From positions 124,001 through 188,000 of the forward strand of contig NZ_JAHTKU010000004.1 in NCBI RefSeq assembly GCF_019192965.1: a DNA stretch of 64,000 nt, in the 5' to 3' direction. Shown in pieces: positions 7,551-16,237 of the stretch (position 1 is the first letter of the stretch; every line of letters begins with the position of its first letter). The position numbers were made by a program, and so were the translations under genes. The notes beneath the pieces were generated by a model. The model searched no databases. It saw nothing but the letters and a program-made list of their open reading frames with translations, and had not been told where the DNA came from. Origin of the DNA: Nocardioides daeguensis. GTDB lineage: Bacteria; Actinomycetota; Actinomycetes; Propionibacteriales; Nocardioidaceae.

Positions 7551-8551
7551 GCGTACCCGAGCACGTCCTTGCGCTTCTCGCCCCACGCCAGCGCGGAGGA
7601 GATCGCCTCGTCGAGCGACAGCTCGGTGCGCCACCCGAGCAGCTGGAGGGCCTTGTCGGCGTTGGCGTACGCACCGGCCGCGTCGCCGGGGCGCGCCGGC
7701 GCCTCCACGACGGGCACCGGCTTGCCGACCACCCGCTCGACGGCGGCGAGCAGCTCGCGCACCGTCACGCCGTCGCCGGAGCCGAGGTTGATGTAGGTGT
7801 ACGGCGCCGCGACCTTCTCCAGCACGGCGTCGAACTCCTCGATCGCGCGCACGTGCGCCCGGGCCAGGTCCCACACGTGGATGTAGTCGCGGATGCCCGT
7901 GCCGTCGCGGGTCGGGTGGTCGGTGCCGGTCAGCGTGAAGCTCTCGCGGAAGCCGAGCGCGGTCTGCGCCATCAGCGGCACCACGTGGGTCGCGTCGCGC
8001 AGGTGGTAGCCGGTGGTGAGGTCCGGGTCGGCGCCGATCGGGTTGAAGTAGCGCAGGATGATCGCGCGCAGGTCCGTGGCCTTCGCGAGGTCCTCGAGGA
8101 CCTGTTCCATCATCCGCTTGGTGCGGGCGTACGGCGAGGTCGGGTCGACCGGGTCCTCCTCGGTCACCTCGAACTGCGGCGTGAGCGCGTACAGCGACGC
8201 CGTCGAGGAGAACAGGATCCGCGACTTGCCCAAGGCGGTGAGCTCGTCGAACATCTCCAGCGACTTCGCGACGTTGTCGCGGTAGTACTCGTAGGGCAGC
8301 GCGACCGACTCCGGTACGACGATCCGCGCGGCCATGTGCACGGTAGCGTCGAGGTCGGGGTGCTCGGCGACGATGCGGCGCAGCAGCGCGCGGTCGGCGA
8401 TGTCGCCCTCGTAGAAGATCCGGTCGCCGACGTAGGCCCGCGGCCCGGTGAGCAGCGAGTCGAGGACGACCGGCGTGTGCCCGGCCTGTTCCAAGGCGCG
8501 GGCGGTGATCGATCCGAGGTAGCCGGCGCCGCCGGTCACGAGAACCTTCAT
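7547..8551 (-). CDS. galE: UDP-glucose 4-epimerase
   Basis: 334 aa, full length. Extended SDR: VTGGAGYLGS for NAD binding, SSTASLYA for the active-site serine region, YARTKRMME giving the Tyr-x3-Lys pair, and RYFNPIGADP. It interconverts UDP-glucose and UDP-galactose, supplying galactose units for surface polysaccharide. It is first in a two-gene operon with the amidase. A TAGGGT hexamer ends 6 nt before the ATG, suggesting a leaderless transcript. The priming sugar transferase is divergently placed from 8740. Confidence 0.93.
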   Translation of the reverse strand: MKVLVTGGAGYLGSITARALEQAGHTPVVLDSLLTGPRAYVGDRIFYEGDIADRALLRRIVAEHPDLDATVHMAARIVVPESVALPYEYYRDNVAKSLEMFDELTALGKSRILFSSTASLYALTPQFEVTEEDPVDPTSPYARTKRMMEQVLEDLAKATDLRAIILRYFNPIGADPDLTTGYHLRDATHVVPLMAQTALGFRESFTLTGTDHPTRDGTGIRDYIHVWDLARAHVRAIEEFDAVLEKVAAPYTYINLGSGDGVTVRELLAAVERVVGKPVPVVEAPARPGDAAGAYANADKALQLLGWRTELSLDEAISSALAWGEKRKDVLGYA

Positions 8552-8563
8552 GCCCCGACCCTA
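8552..8563 (-). promoter_or_regulatory. galE: Putative -10 box for a leaderless galE transcript
   Basis: On the minus strand TAGGGT (8558-8563) is followed by 6 nt and then the galE ATG, the spacing expected if transcription begins at the start codon. No Shine-Dalgarno sequence fits in between. No convincing -35 box is visible. Confidence 0.35.
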
Positions 8564-8739
8564 CTGAGGCAGCCCGCGACCCCCGCCTGCCAGGCTTTAC
8601 CGCGATTTCATCAAATCTGGGTATGCGGCGGCCGATCCGCTCCTATCCTCGTGACCGAGTCTGTTCGAGCCGGCTCGGCTTCCATGGGGGGAGCCGGGGA
8701 CGCGCGGACGCAAACCAATCGGGTGGGGACAGGACGCGC

Positions 8740-10203
8740 ATGACCGCGGTGGATCAATCCGGGCGAACCGCCCTGGTGCCCTACCGTCCGCGCCATCCTC
8801 TCGCCGGCTACACCCTCGGGGTGCTGGCCCTCGACGTCGCGATCATGGGCGCGGTCGGAGCGCTGGCCGTGTTCGGCCGCGAGACGCTCTCGGTGTTCGA
8901 GCGGTCCCTGGGTGTCAGCGGTCAGCTCGGCGTCGTGGGACCGGCCAGCATCGTCGCTTGGCTCCTGGTCACGGCGCTGATGGGCGGCTACCGCTCCGAG
9001 CTCCTCGGCGCGGGCGCCGAGGAGTTCAAGCGGGTGCTCCAGGCGACCATGATCACCGCGGGACTGCTCGGCGTCGGCTGCTACCTCGCCAAGTACCAGC
9101 TGTCGCGAGGCTTCTTCGTGCTCGCCTTCACCATCGGCCCGATCGCCCTGCTCCTGGGTCGCTGGGCGGCCCGCCAGGCGCTGCACGCGCTGCGTCGACG
9201 CGGTCGGCTGCAGGTCCACGTGCTCGTCGCCGGCTCCCCCCAGGGGATCGACGCGATGGCCAGGACGCTGGGCCGGGAGACCTGGCTCGGCTACTCGGTG
9301 ATCGGCGGCGTCGTGCCGGAGGAGCAGGACCTCCGCGACGAGACCGACGGCGGGGTGCCGGTGCTGGGGCGGGTGGGTGCGCTCACCTCGCTCGCCGAGC
9401 AGCAGGGCGCCCACCTCGTCATCTTCGCCGACGGGAGCATCGCCGACGCCGCGGAGATGAAGGAGGCGATCTGGGCGCTCGAGCGGCACCGCGTCAAGGT
9501 CGCCCTCGCCCCGCGCCTCGACAACATCTCGCTGGAGCGGATCACCATCCGCCCGGTGAGCGGCGTACCGCTCATCCAGGTCGACTCGCCGACCTGGAGC
9601 GACGCGGGCGCCCTCGGGAAGCGCACCTTCGACATCCTCGGCGCCGCGTTCCTCCTCGCCGTGCTCGCGCCGCTGTTCGCGCTGGTGAGCGCCGTGATCT
9701 GGCTGCACGACCGCGGACCGGTCACCTTCCGGCACCGCCGGATCGGTCGCAACGGTGAGCCCTTCGACTGCCTCAAGTTCCGCACGATGTGCGTGGACGC
9801 CGAGTCGCTGGTCCAGGAGCTGCAGGACCAGGCCAGCGAGAGCGCGCTGTTGTTCAAGATGACCGATGACCCGCGCATCACCCGGCCGGGGCGGTGGCTG
9901 CGCCGCTACTCCTTCGACGAGCTCCCCCAGCTCGTCAACGTGCTGCGCGGCGACATGAGCCTGGTCGGCCCGCGCCCGCAGGTCGACCGCGAGGTGGCCC
10001 TCTACGAGGGCGCGATGTCGCGCCGGCTCCTGGTGCGCCCCGGCATGACGGGCCTGTGGCAGGTCTCGGGCCGCAACGACCTCGACGTCGCGGAGGCGAT
10101 GCGCCTCGACCTCTACTACGTCGACAACTGGTCGATGCTGCAGGACCTCGCGATCCTGGGCCGGACGGTCCGAGCGGTCGCGTCGTCCGACGGCGCCTAC
10201 TGA
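8740..10203 (+). CDS. Polyprenyl-phosphate hexose-1-phosphate transferase (WbaP/CpsE type)
   Basis: 487 aa; ATG 8740 with GGGGACAGGA just upstream. Four N-terminal TM segments (about residues 20-145), a CoA-binding-like middle domain (HVLVAGSPQGID), a fifth TM near 290-310, then the bacterial sugar transferase domain: KRTFDILGA, DRGPVTFRHRRIGRNGEPF, KFRTM, DPRITRPGRWLRRYSFDELPQ, DMSLVGPRPQ, PGMTGLWQVSGR. It would start repeat-unit synthesis by moving a sugar phosphate to undecaprenyl phosphate. The sugar (glucose or galactose) cannot be read from sequence. The 5' leader, if transcribed from TATCCT at 8644, is about 90 nt. Confidence 0.92.
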   Translation: MTAVDQSGRTALVPYRPRHPLAGYTLGVLALDVAIMGAVGALAVFGRETLSVFERSLGVSGQLGVVGPASIVAWLLVTALMGGYRSELLGAGAEEFKRVLQATMITAGLLGVGCYLAKYQLSRGFFVLAFTIGPIALLLGRWAARQALHALRRRGRLQVHVLVAGSPQGIDAMARTLGRETWLGYSVIGGVVPEEQDLRDETDGGVPVLGRVGALTSLAEQQGAHLVIFADGSIADAAEMKEAIWALERHRVKVALAPRLDNISLERITIRPVSGVPLIQVDSPTWSDAGALGKRTFDILGAAFLLAVLAPLFALVSAVIWLHDRGPVTFRHRRIGRNGEPFDCLKFRTMCVDAESLVQELQDQASESALLFKMTDDPRITRPGRWLRRYSFDELPQLVNVLRGDMSLVGPRPQVDREVALYEGAMSRRLLVRPGMTGLWQVSGRNDLDVAEAMRLDLYYVDNWSMLQDLAILGRTVRAVASSDGAY

Positions 10204-10276
10204 ACCGCTTTCCGGCCCGCGCGGCGGTGGGGCGGATTAGGGTTCACCCCGCCCGCTCTCTCCCTGGAGGTTCCCT

Positions 10277-11458
10277 TTGTTCGCGCTCGAGTGCGCCACC
10301 CGGTCCTACGACTGGGGCTCGCCCGTCGCCATCCCGGACTTCCTGCGCCGTGACGCCGACGGCCGACGGGTCGCGGAGCTCTGGGTGGGCACCCACCCGC
10401 TCGGCACCGCCGAGGTGGTCGACGCCGCCGGGGAGAGGCGTGCCCTGACCGAGGTCGCCGGCGAGCTCGGGTTCATGCTCAAGGTCCTCGCCGCGGACCG
10501 GCCGTTGTCGATCCAGGTGCACCCCGACGCGGCCCGGGCCGCCGCGGGCTTCGCGGCCGAGGAGGAGGCCGGGATCCCGATCGACGCGCCCCAGCGGGTG
10601 TTCAAGGACCCGTACCCGAAGCCGGAGATGGTCTACGCACTGTCGACCTTCGACACCCTGGTCGGCCTGCGCCGCACCTCGGAGATCATGCGGGTCCTGC
10701 ACGCGCTGGAGCACCCCCTGGCCGAGAGCCTGATGACCGAGCTGGTCGCCCACACCGGCTTCGCCGGCATCGTGCGGCTGGTCGAGGGCCTGCTCGCGGC
10801 GCCGCCCTCCCCCGAGGTCGTCACCGAGGTGGCCCAGGCCTGCCAGAAGGCGCTCGACGCCGGACGGGACGTCAAGCGCGCCTTCGAGACCGCCGTCGAG
10901 CTCGCCGAGGCCTACCCCGGCGACGTGGGCGTGCTCGTCTCGCTGCTGATGAACCGGCTCACGCTGCAGGCCGGCGAGGCGGCGTACCTGGCCACCGGCA
11001 TCATCCACGCCCACCTGCGCGGGATGTGCCTGGAGGTGATGGTGTCCTCCGACAACGTGCTGCGCGCGGGTCTGACCCACAAGCACGTCGACCCGCGCGG
11101 CCTGGTCCGCTGCCTGGAGGAGGGCACCTCGCGGGCGGCCCGCGTGGAGCCGATCGTCTTCAACCACTCGACCGACGTGTTCAGCCCCGGCGGTGACTTC
11201 GGGCTCTCGGTCACGCAGAGCTCGCCGGCCGACCCCGCCGGCGTCGTGCTGCCCGCCTCCGGTCCGCGGCTGCTGATCTGCACCGGCGGCTCGGTCGCGC
11301 TGGTCAACCGGCGTGACGAGGTGCTCCGCCTCGGGCGGGGCGAGGTGGCGTACGCCGACGACAGCGACGGCGAGCTGCGCGTCGCCGGCACGGGCGAGAT
11401 CGCCCAGGCGTTCGTCCCGGCCACGGACGCCCGCGGCCAGCTGTTCGACCTGCTCTGA
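10277..11458 (+). CDS. manA: Mannose-6-phosphate isomerase, class I
   Basis: 393 aa; TTG start at 10277 with CTGGAGG 6 nt upstream. Zinc-isomerase features include ELWVGTHPLG, LSIQVHPDA with metal-binding residues, KDPYPKPEMVYAL, and YLATGIIHAHLRG. It interconverts fructose-6-phosphate and mannose-6-phosphate, feeding GDP-mannose and related sugars. It follows the priming transferase by 73 nt on the same strand; a TAGGGT hexamer at 10238 may give its own promoter. The length is normal for the family. Confidence 0.9.
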   Translation: MFALECATRSYDWGSPVAIPDFLRRDADGRRVAELWVGTHPLGTAEVVDAAGERRALTEVAGELGFMLKVLAADRPLSIQVHPDAARAAAGFAAEEEAGIPIDAPQRVFKDPYPKPEMVYALSTFDTLVGLRRTSEIMRVLHALEHPLAESLMTELVAHTGFAGIVRLVEGLLAAPPSPEVVTEVAQACQKALDAGRDVKRAFETAVELAEAYPGDVGVLVSLLMNRLTLQAGEAAYLATGIIHAHLRGMCLEVMVSSDNVLRAGLTHKHVDPRGLVRCLEEGTSRAARVEPIVFNHSTDVFSPGGDFGLSVTQSSPADPAGVVLPASGPRLLICTGGSVALVNRRDEVLRLGRGEVAYADDSDGELRVAGTGEIAQAFVPATDARGQLFDLL

Positions 11459-11492
11459 CCTCGGCGGCGGGTCAGCTCGGGTCAGCGCCGGG

Positions 11493-11792
11493 TCAGCGCC
11501 GGCGCAGCCCCGCGAGGGCCGGGCGGACGTCGGCGAGGTAGACCAGCGCGGCCACGGTCAGCGCCAGGTTCACGATCGACAGGTTGATCGGCACGACCTG
11601 CAGCAGGACGCCGACGCCGAGGATCGCGGTCCAGGACGCCTTGTTGAGCTTGTCGGCGGCGACGTAGGACTCGCTGGAGTAGAGCAGCGAGCTGACCAGC
11701 GCGAAGATCTTGATCACGAGCAGCGCGAAGGCGATGCCGACGTTGATCCACAGCTCGACGTCACTCACCGCACCCACGAAGCCACCGCTCAT
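11493..11792 (-). CDS. DUF2516 family membrane protein
   Basis: 99 aa, ATG at 11792. Three hydrophobic segments: VELWINVGIAFALLVIKIFALV, WTAILGVGVLLQVVP, IVNLALTVAALVYLADVRPAL. The sequence fits DUF2516, whose mycobacterial member (Rv0476) follows hbhA (Rv0475), as here. Function unknown. It is separated from the HbhA-like gene by 110 nt containing a strong hairpin, so it is probably only partly co-transcribed. Confidence 0.8.
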   Translation of the reverse strand: MSGGFVGAVSDVELWINVGIAFALLVIKIFALVSSLLYSSESYVAADKLNKASWTAILGVGVLLQVVPINLSIVNLALTVAALVYLADVRPALAGLRRR

Positions 11793-11852
11793 GGCCCCAG
11801 CGTAGTTGGCACCCGTCGGACCGGCGCGCCCAGCGGACCCCACCGGAGGCAG

Positions 11853-11884
11853 AACGGCCCCGAGGCGTCTGCCTCGGGGCCGTT
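11853..11884 (-). terminator. Strong hairpin terminator after the HbhA-like gene
   Basis: Perfect 14-bp arms AACGGCCCCGAGGC (11853-11866) and its complement (11871-11884) around a 4-nt loop, 18 nt beyond the HbhA-like stop. There is no clear U-tract, as is common in high-GC actinobacteria. Confidence 0.75.
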
Positions 11885-11902
11885 CGAGCGGGCTGTGCCG
11901 GT

Positions 11903-12622
11903 TCAGCTGGCGGGCGTGGCCTTGGCGGCGGGCGCCTTCTTGGCGGCGGGGGCCTTCTTGGCCGGCGCCTTCTTGGCGGCGGGGGCCTTCTTGGCCGGCG
12001 CCTTCTTGGCGGGGGCGGCCTTCTTGGCGGCCGGCACCGGGGCGGCCGGGGCAGCCGGGGCAGCCGGGGCGGCCGGGGCGGCCTTGGCGGCGACCGGAGC
12101 GGCCTTGGGGGCCTCGCCGGTGCGCAGCTTCACGACGACGCCCTCACCGCGCTTGGCGAGGTCGGCGTACAGCGCGGTGGCGGTGGCGACGTTCTCGTCG
12201 TACGCGCCCTTGACGGTGCTCTGGACCTTGGCCGGGAGGGCCTTGGCGTCGGCCTGCAGGTCGGCGATGCGCGCCTCGGCCTGGGTACGACGCTCGGCGA
12301 ACGTGGCGACGGCCTTGCCCTGGAGGGTCTTCGGCTCGGGGAACTCGAAGCCCTTCACGGTGTTCTGCACGCCGGCGACGCGAGCGGTGACGTCCTTCTG
12401 CACGTCGGTGACATAGGCGACCGCCTTGGCCTGCACGTCGGCCACGTAGGACTTGACCTCCTCGACGGCGAGGTCGATCACGCCGACGCCGGCGTAGATC
12501 GGCTTCGCGGCAGCCGCGGGGATCTCGGGAAGGTCGACCAACTTGCGGTCGAGGGTCGGGATGTCGATCTTCGGGATGTCGATCTTGGGGATCTCGATCT
12601 TGGGGAGCTCGAGCTTCGGCAT
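11903..12622 (-). CDS. HbhA-like heparin-binding hemagglutinin homologue
   Basis: 239 aa; ATG 12622 with GAAGGG upstream (a GTG at 12631 would abut the RBS). The N-terminus repeats PKIEIPKIDIPKID, the middle (residues 60-170) is a helical heptad-rich segment including ATALYADLAKRGEGVVVKLR, very like mycobacterial HbhA, and the tail (175-239) is Ala/Pro/Lys repeats (KKAPAKKAPA). In mycobacteria HbhA binds heparan sulfate on host cells and also polar membrane or lipid components. The tail alone resembles histone H1-like proteins. It is preceded by the XRE gene with 5 nt between, as in Rv0474-Rv0475. Confidence 0.75.
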   Translation of the reverse strand: MPKLELPKIEIPKIDIPKIDIPTLDRKLVDLPEIPAAAAKPIYAGVGVIDLAVEEVKSYVADVQAKAVAYVTDVQKDVTARVAGVQNTVKGFEFPEPKTLQGKAVATFAERRTQAEARIADLQADAKALPAKVQSTVKGAYDENVATATALYADLAKRGEGVVVKLRTGEAPKAAPVAAKAAPAAPAAPAAPAAPVPAAKKAAPAKKAPAKKAPAAKKAPAKKAPAAKKAPAAKATPAS

Positions 12623-12627
12623 TGGTT

Positions 12628-13077
12628 TCACCCTTCGTCGGTGACGGCGTCAGAGTCCGTCTCGGTGTTGGTTGGCGCGTCCTCCTGCGCCGCGACGGCC
12701 GCCGTGGAGCGATCCGTGTCGGCCGCGTTGAGCGCGAGGAACGATGCGTAGACATCGAGGAGCGACTGCTTCTGTCGCTCGGTGAGGCCGGTGTCGCTCA
12801 CGATCGCGAGCTCGACCGATCCCCCCACGCCGTCATCAGGGCTGAGGATCCCGGCCCTGATGTAGAGCTGCTCGGCGGAGATCCGCAGGGCCTTGGCGAT
12901 CTGTTGCAGCACCTCGGCCGACGGCTTGCGGAGCCCCCGCTCGATCTGGCTCAGGTACGGGTTGGAGACGCCCGCCTGGTCGGCGAGCTGCCGCAGGGAG
13001 AGACGGGCGGACACCCGCTGCTCCTTGAGGTAGTCGCCGAGCGACCCGACGGTCTTTCCCACCTTGCCCTTGGCCAT
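12628..13077 (-). CDS. XRE-family transcriptional regulator (Rv0474-like)
   Basis: 149 aa. Helix-turn-helix at residues 15-70: LGDYLKEQRVSARLSLRQLADQAGVSNPYLSQIERGLRKPSAEVLQQIAKAL. The C-terminal part is Asp/Thr/Glu rich and probably disordered. It lies directly upstream of the HbhA-like gene on the same strand and likely controls that operon. A pair of 8-bp direct repeats 12-30 nt before its ATG is a candidate operator for autoregulation. Confidence 0.85.
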   Translation of the reverse strand: MAKGKVGKTVGSLGDYLKEQRVSARLSLRQLADQAGVSNPYLSQIERGLRKPSAEVLQQIAKALRISAEQLYIRAGILSPDDGVGGSVELAIVSDTGLTERQKQSLLDVYASFLALNAADTDRSTAAVAAQEDAPTNTETDSDAVTDEG

Positions 13078-13088
13078 AGGACCATGGT

Positions 13089-13106
13089 GCTAGCAATAGT
13101 TAGCAA
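13089..13106 (-). promoter_or_regulatory. Direct-repeat operator candidate before the XRE gene
   Basis: GCTAGCAA (13089-13096) and GTTAGCAA (13099-13106) are direct repeats with a 10-bp period, so they face the same side of the helix. A third, weaker TGCAAGCA follows. They lie just upstream of the regulator's start codon and are A/T-rich compared with their surroundings. Binding by the XRE protein is inference. Confidence 0.4.
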
Positions 13107-13227
13107 AGTGCAAGCAGGCGCTGCGTGAACTCCTTCACAAGCGCTCCGCGACGCCGCCGTCGGTGATCGGCGTCCGCTTTCACTGTTCAAATCGGATCAA
13201 CTCACTCGACTCTGTACGATCACCCGT

Positions 13228-15159
13228 GTGTCACGCCCGCCCCTGCCCCAGCACTGCCCGACGCAGCGCGAGCTCGACGACCTCGAGCTGCTGACGTCGG
13301 GCGCGGCCGACCCGATCCGCGGGTTCAACGAGCCGGGCAGCCCGCTCACGCTCTCCCTGCCCACCGAGCTCCTCACGCACCTCGACGAGGGCGACGAGGT
13401 CGAGCTGGTCGACCCCGAGGGACTGCCCCTCGCGCGGGTCTCCAGCGCGCTGCGCGGCCTGGCCGTCACCCCGCTGACCCACGCGCAGTTCGGCCCGTTC
13501 CGCCGGCTCTACCTGTCCCCCGCCGCGGTCCGGGAGCAGTACGCCGGGCGCACCTTCGTCCCCGTCACCGACCTGATGACCGACGTCCAGGTCGAGCAGC
13601 TGCGCGGCCTCGGCCCGGTCGTGCTGGTCGCCCTCGTCGGTGCCGGCACCCCGGCGATCAGCCCGGTCGGCCTGCTGCGCGCGACCCAGCGGGTCGCCGA
13701 CGCGATCGGCGCCGCCGTGGTCGCGGTCCCGCTCGCCGACCACGCCTCGCTGGCCGACCCGGCGCTGCGCATCTCCGTGCTGACGTCGTACGCCGACACC
13801 GATCCGGTCGTCGAGCTCGCGTACGGCGGCCACCTGCTCCCCGCCCTCGCCGACATCAACGAGGCGGAGCGCCCTCGGCGCGACCAGCAGGGTCTGGTCC
13901 TGTTCTTCACCGGCCTGTCCGGCAGCGGGAAGTCGACGCTCGCGCAGGCCTTGATGGACCGCCTGCTCGAGCACGGCGGCCGGAGCCTGACCAGCCTCGA
14001 CGGCGACGTCGTCCGCCGCAACCTGTCCGCGGGCCTCACCTTCTCCAAGGAGGACCGCGAGACCAACATCCGTCGGATCGGCTGGGTGGCCGCGGAGATC
14101 TCGCGCCACGGCGGGCTCGCGGTCTGCAGCCCGATCGCACCCTTCGACGACACCCGCCGGCAGGTCCGGGCGATGGTCGAGCAGGCCGGCGGCGCGTTCT
14201 TCCTCATCCACGTCGCGACCCCGCTCGAGGAGTGCGAGCGGCGTGACCGCAAGGGCCTGTACGCCAAGGCGCGGCGCGGCGAGATCCCCGAGTTCACCGG
14301 CATCTCCTCGCCCTACGAGGAGCCGCTCGACGCCGACGTCCGGGTCGACACGACCGGGCGCACCATCGAGGACGCCCTCGGCGACGTCGTGGCCGCCCTG
14401 CGCGACGCCGGCTACCTCGACCTGACGACCCCCGAGCCCGCTCCGGCGACCGGAGGCGCTCCGGCGCCGAGCCTCGAGACCACCGAGCTCTCCGGACGCG
14501 TCGCCTCGGGGCTCGCCGCGCTCCCCGCCGACGACAGCCGCGACGTCCCCGCCCCGAGCCCCGGGACCCGCGCCGCGGCCGACGGCGCCCGCCCGCTGCG
14601 GGTGCTCTTCGTCTGCACCGCGAACATCTGCCGCTCGCCGTACATGGAGCTGCGCTCGCGCGCCCTCGCCGGCGCCGACGGCGGCATCGAGTTCGCCAGC
14701 GCCGGCACCCACGGCTTCGACGCGCACCGGGTCGACCGGACCATGGCCGAGGTCCTCGCCGAGCGTGGCGTGGGCAGCGACCTGCTGAGCGGGTTCGCCA
14801 GCCGGCCGTTGACCGAGGACCTGATCGAGGCCGCCGACCTGGTGCTCACCGCCGAGGCGGCGCACCGGCAGTTCGTGCTCGAGGAGGTGCCGAGCGCCTT
14901 CCGCAAGGCGTTCACGCTCGGCCAGTTCGCCGAGTCCGTGGAGCGGGTCGACCCCGGCCTCCACGGCGCCGAGCTGGTCACCGCCGTCGGCCACCGCCGC
15001 GCGGGCACGGCCGAGCACCACGACATCCGGGACCCGTACCGCCGGGGCAAGGCTGCGGCCGAGGTCTCGGCCGACCAGATCGACGCGCTCCTCCAGGCCG
15101 TGCTGCGCCGCCTCACGCAGCCCAGCGCTCCCAGCACCGCACAGACAGGCGAGCAGTAG
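13228..15159 (+). CDS. ATP-sulfurylase-like / APS kinase / LMW protein tyrosine phosphatase fusion
   Basis: 643 aa, GTG at 13228. Residues 1-220 resemble the N-terminal fold of ATP sulfurylase (TSGAADPIRGFN) but lack its catalytic HxxH. Residues 225-400 are APS kinase: P-loop GLSGSGKST (229-237), LDGDVVRRNL, ICSPIAPF-like segment AVCSPIAPFDD, and GISSPYEEP. Residues 409-419 (GGAPAPSLETT) are a linker encoded by a dispersed repeat. Residues 455-630 are a low-molecular-weight phosphatase: VCTANICRS with C463-x5-R469, and DIRDPYRRG for the acid loop. It could make PAPS and also dephosphorylate tyrosines, perhaps of the autokinases at 28176 and 48128. The fusion is unusual. Confidence 0.88.
   Translation: MSRPPLPQHCPTQRELDDLELLTSGAADPIRGFNEPGSPLTLSLPTELLTHLDEGDEVELVDPEGLPLARVSSALRGLAVTPLTHAQFGPFRRLYLSPAAVREQYAGRTFVPVTDLMTDVQVEQLRGLGPVVLVALVGAGTPAISPVGLLRATQRVADAIGAAVVAVPLADHASLADPALRISVLTSYADTDPVVELAYGGHLLPALADINEAERPRRDQQGLVLFFTGLSGSGKSTLAQALMDRLLEHGGRSLTSLDGDVVRRNLSAGLTFSKEDRETNIRRIGWVAAEISRHGGLAVCSPIAPFDDTRRQVRAMVEQAGGAFFLIHVATPLEECERRDRKGLYAKARRGEIPEFTGISSPYEEPLDADVRVDTTGRTIEDALGDVVAALRDAGYLDLTTPEPAPATGGAPAPSLETTELSGRVASGLAALPADDSRDVPAPSPGTRAAADGARPLRVLFVCTANICRSPYMELRSRALAGADGGIEFASAGTHGFDAHRVDRTMAEVLAERGVGSDLLSGFASRPLTEDLIEAADLVLTAEAAHRQFVLEEVPSAFRKAFTLGQFAESVERVDPGLHGAELVTAVGHRRAGTAEHHDIRDPYRRGKAAAEVSADQIDALLQAVLRRLTQPSAPSTAQTGEQ
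14451..14484 (+). repeat. Half copy of the GGTTTCGAGG repeat encoding a domain linker
   Basis: The segment reads CGGAGGCGCTCCGGCGCC followed by GAGCCTCGAGACCACC. It matches the right half of the intergenic repeat units at 55507-55552 (GAGGCGCCCCAGCGCC then GAGCCTCGAAACCACC) with few changes. It encodes GGAPAPSLETT, the same peptide produced by the repeat in the thioredoxin gene (GAPAPSLETS). Confidence 0.6.
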
Positions 15160-16160
15160 TGGACGACATCCTCACCCTGACCGCGCTCTCCATCGCGGCC
15201 GCCGGCTTCTTGGTCGGCATCGTCGTCGGCCTCACCGGGATGGGCGGCGGGGCGCTGATGACGCCCGCGCTGATCTTCCTCGGCGTGGGCCACACCGCCT
15301 CGATCGTCACCGCCGACCTGACCGCCGCGGCGATCTACAAGACGGGCGGCGCGATCACCCACGCCCGGGAGGGCTCGCCCAACCTGCGCCTCGCGGGCTG
15401 GCTGATCCTCGGCTCGGTGCCAATGGCCTTCCTGGGCCCGTGGCTGGTCAAGGCCGTCACCGACGACCCGACCGAGCTGGAGAAGACCCTCAAGCTCTGC
15501 ATCGGCGTCGCGCTGCTGTTCGCCGCGTCGACGTACGCCCTGCGGCTCTACATCAACCTCAAGCGGGTACGCCGGGGCGGCTCGCGGCCCGACGACGACC
15601 CGCGCATCCGGCCGATCCCGACCCTGCTCGTCGGGATGCTCGGCGGCCTGCTCGTCGGCGTGACGAGCGTCGGCTCCGGCTCGGTCATCATGATCGCGCT
15701 GCTCATGCTCTACCCCGGCCTGTCGGCCGTCCGGCTGGTCGGCACCGACCTGGTCCAGGCCGTGCCGCTCGTGCTCAGCGCCGCGCTGGCCAACATCGCC
15801 ATCCACGGCCTCGACTGGGACCTGCTGATCCCGCTGGTCGTCGGCTCCGTGCCCGGCACGCTGCTCGGCTCCCGGCTCGCGCCGCGGGTGCCGCAGTCGT
15901 TCATCCGCCGCGGCATCGTGATCGTGCTGACCATGTCCGGCGTGGCCCTGCTGTTCAAGGCCGGCCTGCACCCGTTCGGCGAGGGCCACGACACGCTCGA
16001 GGCCATGCTCGTCGCCGGCGTCGGGATCGCGATGCTCGTGCTGGTGCCGCTGGTGTGGGGCCTGCTGCGCAAGCAGGCCGGGCTCCCCGCCTTCGGCGCG
16101 CCGACGGTGGCCGAGATCGAGTCGTTGGGCAGCCCGGAGCGCAAGCGCACCCACACCTGA
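15159..16160 (+). CDS. TauE/SafE-family sulfite/sulfonate exporter
   Basis: 333 aa; GTG at 15159 shares one base with the upstream TAG stop. The two TauE repeats begin AAGFLVGIVVGLTGMGGGALMTPAL and LVGMLGGLLVGVTSVGSGSVIMIALL, each with the Gly-rich family motif, and about eight to nine membrane spans follow in total. It probably exports sulfite or a related sulfur anion. Tight coupling to the APS-kinase fusion supports a role in sulfate assimilation. The C-terminal tail after residue 310 is polar. Confidence 0.85.
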   Translation: MDDILTLTALSIAAAGFLVGIVVGLTGMGGGALMTPALIFLGVGHTASIVTADLTAAAIYKTGGAITHAREGSPNLRLAGWLILGSVPMAFLGPWLVKAVTDDPTELEKTLKLCIGVALLFAASTYALRLYINLKRVRRGGSRPDDDPRIRPIPTLLVGMLGGLLVGVTSVGSGSVIMIALLMLYPGLSAVRLVGTDLVQAVPLVLSAALANIAIHGLDWDLLIPLVVGSVPGTLLGSRLAPRVPQSFIRRGIVIVLTMSGVALLFKAGLHPFGEGHDTLEAMLVAGVGIAMLVLVPLVWGLLRKQAGLPAFGAPTVAEIESLGSPERKRTHT

Positions 16161-16167
16161 CCGAACC

Positions 16168-16236
16168 GGTGGTTGAGGTGCGAGCGAAGCGAGCCTGACC
16201 GGTGGTTGAGGTGCGAGCGAAGCGAGCCTCGAAACC
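16168..16236 (+). repeat. Two copies of the GGTTGAGG/GGTTTCGAGG repeat
   Basis: The first copy (16168-16195) is truncated on the right; the second (16201-16236) runs GGTGGTTGAGGTGCGAG, centre CGAAGCGAG, and ends CCTCGAAACC. They fill the gap between the TauE stop and the stop of the small minus-strand gene at 16238. The centre is palindromic and differs from copies elsewhere in the window. Confidence 0.85.
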
Positions 16237-16237
16237 C

